Made by a program: the position numbers and the translations under genes. Below the pieces are notes generated by a model. It did no database searches. It saw only the letters and a list, made by a program, of their open reading frames with translations, and was not told where the DNA came from. A stretch of 64,000 nucleotides of DNA from Bombyx mori. Its lineage: Eukaryota > Arthropoda > Insecta > Lepidoptera > Bombycidae. How positions within the stretch are numbered: the stretch's first letter is position 1; the number at the start of each line of letters is the position of its first letter. This document shows, piece by piece, positions 15,951 to 25,331 of the stretch. The DNA lies in NCBI RefSeq assembly GCF_030269925.1, contig NC_085135.1:3534753-3598752 (forward strand). Reading direction: 5' to 3'.

Positions 15951-17716
15951 CTAGCGACCCGCCCTCGCTTCGCTTCGGAAACATTAAAACAAACATGAAA
16001 CCAAAAAAATAAAACAAAAAAAAATAAAAAAAAAGTAGCCTATGTTCATCAGGGACAATGTCGGCTTCTAATGGAAAAAGAATTTTTCAAATCGGTCCAG
16101 TAGTTTCGGAGCCTATTCGAAACAAACAAATCTTTCCTCTTTATAATATTAGTATAGAAGTATAGATTACTTTATTCTATCATCAATAGTTTTCGCAGGG
16201 CACGCGATTTAAAGAATATATTAGGTGAATTTTTTACACCTTGGGTTACATTATTGGAATTTTAGTAAGGATCCCTAATTTAAAAAATAATAATATAGCC
16301 TATGTCACTCGGAAATACTGTAGCTCCTAAACAGTGAAAGAATTTTTCAAATCGGTTCAGGAGTTTGGAAGCTTATTCGAAACAAACAAACAAACAAATA
16401 TTTCCTCTTTATAATATTAGTATAGATTACTTTATTCTATCATCAACAGTTTTCGCAGCGCACGCGATATAAAGAATATTTTAGGTGATTTATTTACACC
16501 TTGGGTTACATTATTGAAGTTTTAGTAAGGATCCCTAACTTTTTTCAAAAAATATTATACCCTATGTTACTCGGAAATACTGTAGCTTCTAAACAGTGAA
16601 AGAATTTTTCAAATCGGTTCAGGAGTTTGGAAGCTTATTCGAAACAAACAAACAAACAAATATTTCTTCTTTATAATATTAGTATATATTACTTTATTCT
16701 ATCATCAACAGTTTTCGCAGCGCACGCGATATAAAGAATATTTTAGGTGATTTATTTACACCTTTGGTTACATTATTGAAGTTTTAGTAAGGACCCCTAA
16801 CTTTTTTCAAAAAATATTATACCCTATGTTACTCGGAAATACTGTAGCTTCTAAACAGTGAAAGAATTTTTCAAATCGGTTCAGTAGTTTAGAAGCCTAT
16901 TCGAAACAAACAAACAAACAAATTTTTCCTCTTTATAATATTATTATATATATAAGTATAGATTACTTTATTCTATCATTAACAGTTTTCGCAGCGCACG
17001 CGATATAAAGAATATATTAGGTGAATTTTTTACACCTTGGGTTACATTACTGGAGTTTTAGTAAGGATCCCTAACTTTTTTCAAAAAATATTATACCCTA
17101 TGTTACTCGGAAATACTGTAGCTTCTAAACAGTGAAAGAATTTTTCAAATCGGTTCAGTAGTTTAGAAGCCTATTCGAAACAAACAAACAAACAAACAAA
17201 TTTTTCCTCTTTATAATATTATTATATATATAAGTATAGATTACTTTATTCTATCATCAACAGTTTTCGCAGCGCACGCGATATCTATACTAATATTATA
17301 AAGAGGAAAGATTTGTTTGTTTGTTTGTTTCGAATAGGCTCCGAAACTACTGGACCGATTTGAAAAATTCTTTTTCCATTAGAAGCCGACATTGTCCCTG
17401 ATGAACATAGGCTACTTTTTTAATTTTTTTTTATTTTTTTTTTTTTGTTTCATGTGTGTTTTAATGTTTCCGAAGCGAAGCGAGGGCGGGTCGCTAGTAA
17501 AGAATATTTTAGGTGATTTATTTACACCTTGGGTTACATTATTGAAGTTTTAGTAAGGATCCCTAACTTTTTTCAAAAAATATTATACCCTATGTTACTC
17601 GGAAATACTGTAGCTTCTAAACAGTGAAAGAATTTTTCAAATCGGTTCAGTAGTTTAGAAGCCTATTCGAAACAAACAAACAAACAAATCTTTCCTCTTT
17701 ATAATATTAGTATAGA
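15951..17716 (-). mobile_element. Inverted Helitron-like composite with internal tandem units
   Basis: On the minus strand it begins TCTATACTAATATT (17716 downward) and ends GCGGGTCGCTAG at 15951, the TC and CTAG termini of a Helitron. Its body consists of inverted tandem units (period marks near 16165, 16425, 16687, 16961 and 17239). Joining 15950 to 17717 restores the repeat-unit sequence ATTTA-CATCGC without a duplication, as expected for Helitron insertion. It has no Rep/helicase coding and so is non-autonomous. An alternative is that only 15951-16158 is a Helitron and the rest is inverted array. Confidence 0.55.
17284..17497 (+). mobile_element. Short non-autonomous Helitron (214 bp) with empty-site proof
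   Basis: It starts TCTATACTAATATT and ends GGCGGGTCGCTAG. It lies between A (17283) and T (17498). Neighbouring inverted units read GCGATATAAAGAAT with nothing inserted, so the empty site is A^T and no target duplication was made. This is exactly the Helitron rule (5'-TC, CTRR-3', A/T target). It has no coding capacity. Confidence 0.85.
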
Positions 17717-17729
17717 CATCGCATGCCTT
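17716..17729. repeat. Left target-site duplication of element D
   Basis: ACATCGCATGCCTT, identical to 24587-24600. Its length of 14 bp is the same as for copy C. Confidence 0.85.
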
Positions 17730-17837
17730 CCCCACCGAATGCAGTTCCGCCTTGTCGTGGCGGTGGGGCTTAAGCGTGCGTCCCTAAAATCGCGTGCAGA
17801 GGAATCTGTGTGGGACGCCGCGACAAAGAGAACTGCA
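17730..17837 (+). ncRNA. Candidate HDV-like self-cleaving ribozyme at the 5' end of element D
   Basis: The first 108 nt fit the nested double pseudoknot. P1: 17730-17736 with 17762-17768 (7 bp). P2: TGCAGTTC 17740-17747 with GAACTGCA 17830-17837 (8 bp). P3: GCC 17749-17751 with GGC 17759-17761, closing a 7-nt L3. P4: 17774-17784 with 17812-17821 (10 bp, one bulged U at 17777). J4/2 is GACAAAGA, with a candidate catalytic C at 17824 followed by AAAG, like the CNAAG of known members. The predicted cleavage point is the first base after the target duplication. Such ribozymes are known at 5' ends of R2 and some other LINEs. Deviations: P1 starts with C instead of the common G-U wobble, and P1.1 is not obvious. 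Cleavage is inferred. Confidence 0.75.
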
Positions 17838-18325
17838 CCCAGCTCTCCTCGGCCGCCTCTGCATTCTGCGGGGGCTACCTTAAGAGAGAGCGAGGGACCC
17901 TCTCCACGCCCTTTGCACTGGCAAAGGGTGCCATTCTGGGGATGAGGGATTGGCTCTCGGGAGCCTGATGAGCCAGCGGCACTTTTGTGTCTTCCGGCTG
18001 CGGGTTGCCATGTCCCCGGCTTCGGCTACAGGGGAAAGCCTTCCAGATATGGGAGGTACCGGTTCGCCGGCGTGGCTCCGCACCGCGTTGTGGGCGATGG
18101 ACAGGCTTCGGCCACCGTCGGCCAAACCGTAAACCCCAGTCATGGGGAACGGGGGCTTCTGCCTTTACTGGTCGAAGCCGCGAGGATGCAAACCTCTTCA
18201 AAAATGCCCCAATCCCAAGCTCGACACCCGGCGATGGGATGTATGGCTGGAGGGTTTCCAGTCCCGAGGGTGTCGTAGATCCCAGGGGACCAAACCCCTG
18301 GTTAATAAAAAAGGAATTCATAGAC
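17838..18325 (+). other. 5' UTR of element D with conserved hairpins
   Basis: Homologous to the A/B 5' UTR from about 17900 onward. It contains CCCTTTGC/GCAAAGGG (17909-17928), a CTGGA/TCCAG hairpin (18247-18261, loop differs from A/B) and the CCAGGGG/CCCCTGG hairpin (18282-18301) 24 nt before the ATG. The shared GCCCCAATCC block and the A-rich run before the ATG are also kept. Confidence 0.65.
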
Positions 18326-20926
18326 ATGATGGACAATTGTGCAAAGTTAGTACCCCAGGAGGGTACCGCCCGCGAGTCGGGCGGAGAATCCCTCCGTGCT
18401 TCCACCTCAGTGGAAGCACGCTGCCCCACGTATTCTGGGGGGGGGCAACAATTGTCAGGATGAAGGAGGCTGTGCGACGGGCAGCGGAATTCCTGTCGAA
18501 CCGAGGTGCTCTCCGATCGCCGGCTCGATGCGCTCTGCGCTCGCCAGCGACTCGGGTGCAATCAACCCCACCAGACCATCGGTGGGGAAAAAGAGGGGGC
18601 GAAGAAAAACCCCATTGCCAACTTCCAATGACGGCAGCGCGTCATCCTCCGGTACTGAGGTGCCGGAAAAGACGATGGCCATCGAGGAGGTGACTCCGGT
18701 GGTTTCGGGGTCTGCTGCTGCGTCGGAAGACGCGATGCCTGCTCCCCAGTGGGCACCAGTAAGGAGGAGGGGCGCGGTGTCAGCGGCGACGTCGGTGGAG
18801 TCGATGTCGACGTCGGCTGCGTCCCTGGCTAGCGGGGACGAGACGTTCCGGGACCTCGACCTTGCGCTTGTTAATTTGGGTAAGCTGCTGTCGACTGTGG
18901 CTGCTAAGGGCGCCGAGCCAGGCAGCAGTTACCGGAAAAGGCTCCGGGAGGCAGCCGCTATGGTTAAAACGAGGCTGATCCCCACCATGTCCAAGCTCCA
19001 TGACTTGGTAGCGAGCCGAGAGGTGGAGAGCAAAGGTCACGTCTCTCAGTTTGACTCCAGAGAGAGTCGCATCCCGGGAGACACCCTGGCCTTGCGGGGA
19101 GCGACTCCCCTGTTGCCGAGGCCCGCGCTGGCACGCGCTGGGCCCCCCGCGGGGGCGATGGATACTACTGTGCACTTGCGGTCCGCGATGAGTGTGGTGG
19201 CACCCATGCCAGAGCCCATCTCCGAGGCCCCTGTTCCGCTGGCGCCTACTCCTGCGATCCCTCGCCCTCCACGAAGGGTTGAGCTAAGGCCTGCGCCACC
19301 TCCGCGGATATCGGCCGCCCCTGCATCTGCACGTAGAGGAAAGATAAACCCTACGCCAGCGCGGGCTGAGGACATCCGTTCGCCACTGGCGAGGATGGTG
19401 GATGAGTGGCCAACGCTACCGCGGCCCAGGCCTGCAGAGCCGCCTCTTTCGCCCTCGCGTGCTGCGGGGTCACAGAGGCCATACAACATGGCTGCTGGGA
19501 CGGAAGAAGTAGACAACTCCCTCCCAAGCAGAGAGGAAATGGTGGCCTGCATTTCGCGGGCGGTGGCGGTTGAGGTTAGCAAGCACTTTGCCAGCCTCGA
19601 GAAGATACTCCGCTCCTCCATTGGCTCCGGGGACTGTGTCCCGGCGCCAACAAACGCCGCCGTCCCGCGGGGCCAGGCCGCCCGGCCGACCTCCACCCCC
19701 ACCTCATCCACAAGGTTGGCACGACGTGGAGGCCGCAATCAAAATAACAGGGGTACGGGTGCCCAGAATCCTGCCCTGAAATCCCAGCCCCGTCCCCTTC
19801 CTCCTCCCCCGTCAAGCATGGACGAGGGCTGGACGGAAGTGGTGAAGCGGGGCAAGAAAGGTAGGCAAAAGACAGAGGCTCTGACAGCTCCCAGAGGGGC
19901 TCGAGCGCTGACCGCTGCAGCCCGAAGTCCAAAGCGCTGGTGGCCGTGGCTGCTCCTCGCGAGGGTCGAGCACCGGCCACCAACAAGAAGCAGAACGCCA
20001 AGAAAAAGAAGACGCGCGCAGCGCGGTCGGCTGCCGTCGTAGTGACGTTGCTGCCAGCCGCCGCCGAAAAGGGCCACACCTATAATGAGGTGATGGCCTA
20101 GGCGCGCGCGGCCGTCAACTTAGCGGAAATCGGGGCAGAGGAAGGTCTCTGCTTCTGGCATACCGCCAATGGAGCGAAGCTGCTGGAGTGTCCCGGTGCG
20201 GATAGTTCTGGTGTCGCAGACAGACTAGTGGCGACGCTCCGCGTGGCGCTGCCGGAGAATGAGGTGCGCGTGCACAGGCCGGTGAGGATGGTCGAGATCA
20301 GGATCACCGGCCTGGACGACTGTGCCACCAAGGAGGAGGTGGCAGCTGCGATAGCCGCCCAAGGTGGATGTGCCTTCGAGAGCGTGACCGTGGGCGAACT
20401 TCGCTCAGGGTACTCCGGAGCTAGGTCAGCGTGGGCGCGCTGCCCTGTGGAGGCAGCCACTTCCTTGGCCACTCCTCCGCCGGGAAGGTCAATGGGGGAT
20501 CCGAGGAGACAGCGCGTGGGCTGGATAGCGGCCCACGTGCGTCTCCAAGAACCACGTGCCTGGCGATGCTTCCGGTGCTTTAGCAGCGGGCACGGCCTCG
20601 CTAGGTGCACCAGCTTAGTTGACTGCAGCGGTCTATGTTTCCGCTGCGGCCAACCGGGTCATAAAGCGGCGTCCTGCACGGCCGCCCCGCACTGCGCTCT
20701 GTGCGCTGCGGCCGGGCGTAGGGCAAACCACCGGGCGGGAGGCAAGGCTTGCTTCCCGTCCAGTGTTAATACTGAACGCAACCGGCGCCGAAAATCAAGG
20801 CGCCGGCAGAAGAGAAGGTTGGTCAGAGGAGCACTGGCCAATGTTGCAATCCCCACTGCGGCGCCGGTGCCGGAGGGTGGGGGCAGCAGTGAAGAGGAGG
20901 GGGCGATGGATGTGGTTCAACAGTAA
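18326..20926 (+). pseudogene. ORF1 of element D: gag-like protein, broken
   Basis: The start is the ATGATG at 18326, whose product matches the A/B N-terminus (PQEGT, SGGESLRA, ARCPT, SGGG). Three lesions are visible. A nine-G run near 18437-18445, where A has eight, shifts the frame. A second shift lies near 19920-19940. A TAG at 20099-20101 replaces the glutamine codon of A/B. The remaining pieces cover a low-complexity N-terminus, the MDEGWTEVVKRG block, the conserved globular region and zinc knuckles CFRCFSSGHGLARC, CFRCGQPGHKAASC and a third (CALC...H...C) before a basic tail. It ends TAATG with ORF2. It is therefore not expected to give a working protein. Confidence 0.85.
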
Positions 20927-23900
20927 TGGACCGCACCTATCGCTTCCTCCAAGGAAACCTGAACCACTCCGCCAGAGCTCAGGACATGCTGTCTCAGAGC
21001 ATGGCGGAGTGGTCCATAGACGTGGCTGTGGTCGCCGAGCCGTACTTCGTTCCCCCGGCAAATGATTGCTGGTTCGGGGACGATGGCGGCCTGGCGGCCA
21101 TAGTCATAAGAAGAGACGCGACGATCCCCCCCTTGGCGATGGTGACCAAGGGCCAAGGGTTCGTCGCGGTGCAGCTGGAAGGGACCGTCGTGATCGGGGC
21201 GTACTTCTCTCCGAATAGGCCTACTGTCGAGTTCGGGCATTTCCTGGGCGGGATCGGGGCGATTGCTCGCCGCCTCGGTCCTCGTCCAGTGATTCTAGCG
21301 GGGGACCTCAACGCGAAGTCTGTCGCATGGGGCTCCCCCCGCTCGGACGCTCGTGGTAGGCTGTTGGAGAGGTGGGCGAACGTGACCGGCCTCTATTTGT
21401 TGAATAGAGAGAGGGTCGGTTGCGACGTGCGTGCGGTGGCAGGGCGAGTCTATTGTGGACGTTACGTTCGCAAGCCCGGCCATCGCACGCCGTATCCGCG
21501 ACTGGAGAGTTATGGAGGGGGCGGAGACACTGTCAGATCACCGATATATTCGGTTTGATCTCTCCGCCCGCTCCGCAGTCGCGGACGTCCACGGGGACCA
21601 CCCCCGTGGTGCGTCCCGGTCATTCCCCAAGTGGGCACTGAAGCGCCTGAATAAGGAGCTCCTGATGGAAGCCTCTACGGTGGCGGCGTGGGCGCCCATG
21701 CGTCCACACCCAGTTGAGGTCGAGGACGAAGCGGGGTGGTTCCGGGACACGATGCGTCGCATCTGTGACGTGTCGATGCCCCGGATTAGCCCTCGACCTC
21801 CCAATCGCCAAGTGTACTGGTGGTCGCCCGAAATCGCGCAACTCCGCGTGGAGTGCATTCGGGCGAGGCGCCAGTGCGTGATGCATCGCCGCCGTCGCCT
21901 GCCGCGGCGCAACGATCCGGTGGCGTTCGCGGTGGTAGAGGCCCAGCTGTACGGCGCATTTCGCGTCGCACAGAGGGCGTTGCAGCTGGCCATCAGAAGA
22001 GCCAAGGACCAACACATGGAGAGTCTCCTGGAGACGCTGGATGAGGATCCGTGGGGGCGACCCTATCACATGGTGCGCAATAAAATGCGCCCATGGGCCC
22101 CCCCAATCACGGAGCGTCTCCAGCCTCAGCAGCTGCGGGACATCGTCTCGGCGCTGTTCCCGCAGGAGCAGGGGGGATTTCTCGCTCCCGCTATGGGCGC
22201 GCCGCCGGAATACGACGGCGAAGCCCCTGCTGAGGTGCCCCATATAACAGGGGCGGAGCTCCGTGTGGCAGTACGCAAAATGTGCGCAAAGGACACTGCA
22301 CCTGGCCCGGACGGCGTCCATGGCCGGGTTTGGGCCTTGGCTCTTGGTGCCCTAGGGGACCGACTCTTGAGGCTTTATAACTCCTGCCTCGAGTCGGGAC
22401 GGTTTCCTTCATCGTGGAGGACGAGCAGACTTGTGCTGTTGAGAAAGGAGGGGCGCCCGGCGGATACTGCCGCCGGGTACCGTCCCATCGTGTTGTTGGA
22501 TGAGGTGGGCAAACTGCTGGAACGCATTCTGGCAGCCCGCATCATCCAGCATCTGATCGGGGTGGGACCCGATCTGTCGGTGGAGCAGTATGGCTTCCGA
22601 GAGGGCCGCTCAACGGTGGACGCGATCCTTCGCGTGCGGGCCCTCTCGGAGGAAGCCGTCTGTGGGGGTGGGGTGGCCTTGGCGGTGTCGCTCGACTTCG
22701 CCAATGCGTTTCACACCCTGCCCTGGTCCGTGATAGGGGGGGCGCTGGAAAGACACGGAGTGCCCCTCTACCTTCGCCGGCTGGTCGGCTCCTACTTGGA
22801 GGACAGATCGGTCACGTGTACCGGACACGGTGGGGTCGTACATCGTTTCCCGGTCGTGCGCGGTGTTCCACAGGGGTCGGTACTCGGCCCTCTTTTGTGG
22901 AATATCGGGTATGACTGGGTGCTGAGGGGTGCCCTCCTCCCGGGCCTAACCGTAATATGTTACGCAGACGACACGCTGGTCGTGGCCCGGGGAGGGAGCT
23001 TTGCTGAGTCTGCTCGTCTTGCCACCGCTGGGGTAGCGCATGTCGTCGGCAAAATCAGGAGATTGGGCCTCGACGTGGCGCTCAGTAAATCCGAGGCCAT
23101 GTGGTTCCACAGGCCCCGGAGAGTGCCACCTGTCGATGCCCATATCGTGGTTGGAGGCGTCCGGATCGGGGTCGGGGTGCAGTTAAAGTACCTCGGCATC
23201 ATTCTGGACAGTCGTTGGACCTTCCGTGCTCACTTTCAGCACCTGGTCCCTCGTTTGTTGGGGGTGGCCGGCGCGTTAAGCCGGCTTCTTCCCAACATCG
23301 GGGGGCCTGACCAGGTGACGCGCCGTCTCTATACGGGGGTGGTGCGGTCAATGGCTTTATACGGGGCACCCGTGTGGGGCCAGTCCCTGGCCGTGGGGGT
23401 AGCGAAGCTGCTGCAACGGCCGCAACGCACCATCGCGGTCAGGGTCATCCGTGGTTATCGCACCATCTCTTTTGAGGCGGCGTGTGTACTGGCTGGGACG
23501 CCGCCTTGGGTCCTGGAGGCGGAGGCGCTCGCCGCTGACTATCAGTGGCGGGCTAACCTTCGTGCCCGGGGCGTGGCGCGTCCCAGCCCCAGTGTGGTCA
23601 GAGCGCGGAGGGCCCAATCTCGGCGGTCCGTGCTGGAGTCATGGTCCAGGCGGCTGGCCGATCCTTCGGCTGGTCGTAGGACCGTCGAGGCGATTCGCCC
23701 GATTCTTGTGGATTGGGTGAATCGTGACAGAGGACGCCTCACTTTCCGGCTCACGCAGGTGGTCACTGGGCATGGTTGCTTCGGTGAGTTCCTGCACCGG
23801 ATCGGAGCCGAGCCGACGGCAGAGTGTTACCATTGTGGTTGCGACTTGGACACGGCGGAGCACACGCTCGTTGCCTGCCCCGCATGGGCGCCGTGTCCTT

Positions 23901-24104
23901 GTCGCAAAAATAGGAAACGACTTGTCGTTGCCGAGTGTTGTGGCATCGATGCTCGGCAACGACGAGTCGTGGAAGGCGACGCTCGACTTCTGCGAGTGCA
24001 CCATCTCGCAGAAGGAGGCGGCGGGGCGCGTGAGAGACGCACAAGCCCGCCGCCGTCGAGCGGGGGCCAGGGAGGCGGATCTCGCCCTAGCCCTGGCCCT
24101 CTAA
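20926..24104 (+). pseudogene. ORF2 of element D: endonuclease/reverse transcriptase, broken
   Basis: The endonuclease part starts at the overlapping ATG (NLNHSA, AEPYF, GDLNAK near 21301). A small insertion around 21412-21425 shifts the frame. The main frame then continues (VDVTFAS, LSDHRYIRF) through a full reverse transcriptase with YADD at 22961-22972. The C-terminal CCHC motif (CYHC...HTLVAC) is present near 23825-23880. A second shift near 23890 moves the last 70 residues to another frame ending at 24104, which matches the A/B C-terminus (TISQKEAA). The order and length agree with the 1082-residue A/B protein. Confidence 0.87.
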
Positions 24105-24562
24105 GTGTTTCGGGTCCCCCTCATATGTCGGTCTGGGGCCCGGCGAAGGGGGCCTAAGAAGACGACGTGCAAGCTGCTCTGCACGCGTTTTACGCAAGAT
24201 CATCCGGGTGATGGAAGGCCGGCTATCCTCGACCCACGCTGGTTCTGACCCAGCGGGGTATTTCGTAGGATAACCTATTCAAACCGGCGCCATCTAGGCG
24301 GGCTTCGGACAGCCTGCCGACCGAGAGGGCTGGTGGTCGTGGCGCCGACGATCGCTGGCCCGGCGTCCCGAGGGGGAGGGTGATGGGAGAGATGTGCTCC
24401 GCACTAAACGCTTCACTCTCCTCCCCTTGCCTTTTCATGAGTTTCGTCTCATGCGAGGGTTGGACGTTGGTTGTTGAGCGACAGGAGGTTTTAGTCGGTT
24501 CGACTCCGACATGCCCCACCCTCCATCCCCAGTGGAGGGTGGGAGTCCGGCGATTTCCTCCG
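24105..24562 (+). other. 3' UTR of element D with tRNA-like T arm and terminal hairpin
   Basis: 458 nt before the poly(A) tail. At 24494-24510, GTCGG-TTCGACT-CCGAC is a perfect T-arm fold and 24497-24507 matches the pol III box B consensus GGTTCGANTCC. At 24515-24543 an 11-bp perfect stem with a 7-nt loop lies about 20 nt before the tail. In this clade, 3' structures are used by the reverse transcriptase to select its RNA. Confidence 0.7.
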
Positions 24563-24586
24563 AAAAAAAAAAAAAAAAAACAAAAA

Positions 24587-24600
24587 ACATCGCATGCCTT
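24587..24600. repeat. Right target-site duplication of element D
   Basis: ACATCGCATGCCTT directly after the poly(A) tract, matching 17716-17729. The first A is shared with the tail. Confidence 0.85.
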
Positions 24601-24999
24601 GCGAAAACTATTTACGATAGAATGAAGTAATCTATACTTCTATACTAATATTATAAAGAGGAAAGATTTGTTTGTTTGTTTGTTTTGAATAGGCTTCCAA
24701 ACTACTGAACCGATTTGAAAAATTCTTTCACTGTTTAGGACCTACAGTATTTCCGAGTGACATAGGCTATCTTATTTTTTGAAAAAAGTTAGGGATCCCT
24801 ACTAAAACTCCAATAATGTAACCCAAGGTGTAAGAAAATCACCTAAAATATTCTTTATATCGCGTGCGCTGCGAAAACTGTTGATGATAGAATAAAGTAA
24901 TCTATACTAATATTATAAAGAGGAAAGATTTGTTTGTTTGTTTTTGTTAAAACTATTTACGATAGAATAAAGTTATCGATCCTTCGATACTATACTAAT
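24601..24999 (+). repeat. Helitron-derived repeat units between elements D and E
   Basis: It continues the forward unit interrupted by element D (GCGAAAACTATTTACG), one full unit to about 24900, then a second unit collapsed after the TTTG run and joined to another unit end. It finishes with a sequence unlike the consensus (TTATCGATCCTTCGATAC) before element E. Confidence 0.65.
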
Positions 25000-25331
25000 C
25001 ATTCCGATAGAAGCACCCGACACGTGCGGACGTGCTCATCGACCACTCGATCGCCCGGTCTTTGTTCGCCCGGCTTTTGCTAGCCCGGCCATTGTTCGCG
25101 CGGCCTGTGTTCGTGGTACATCTGCCGACAAAGTGTTTTCCTGGAAGTATTTATTTGTTTTGTTTCTTTTTGTTATTTCTGTTTTGTTGTGTTTTTTTCT
25201 TTGTCCTGTAGTAATCACGCCGCATCGCCACCTGTGTTCAATAGAACCGCTCAGGTCCGAGAAGTTGGGGCCTCGCCGCAAGGCGAGTGTTTTCAAGACC
25301 CGGGGCCGCCCCACCTGGGCACTCAGCGATC

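Larger units (their letters stand above)
17730..24586 (+). mobile_element. R1-clade non-LTR retrotransposon D (full length, inactive)
   Basis: A 6.86-kb plus-strand LINE related to but clearly diverged from copies A-C: 5' ribozyme-like fold and UTR (17730-18325), ORF1 (18326-20926), ORF2 (20926-24104), 3' UTR (24105-24562) and poly(A) (24563-24586). It is flanked by a perfect 14-bp duplication inside the Helitron-derived repeat. The ORF1/ORF2 junction is TAATG as in A and B. Several frameshifts and one nonsense codon disable both ORFs. It represents a second R1-clade lineage in this genome with a different insertion site from A-C. Confidence 0.9.

Noticed and set aside
17739..18561. Open frames over the 5' UTR of element D on both strands (for example 17875-18561 minus).
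   Set aside because: They overlap the ribozyme-like fold and UTR hairpins and have no domain; the true ORF1 start is fixed at 18326 by homology to A and B.
24481..24520. tRNA gene suggested by the box B and T arm.
   Set aside because: No acceptor stem, D arm or anticodon arm upstream; it lies inside the 3' UTR of element D.
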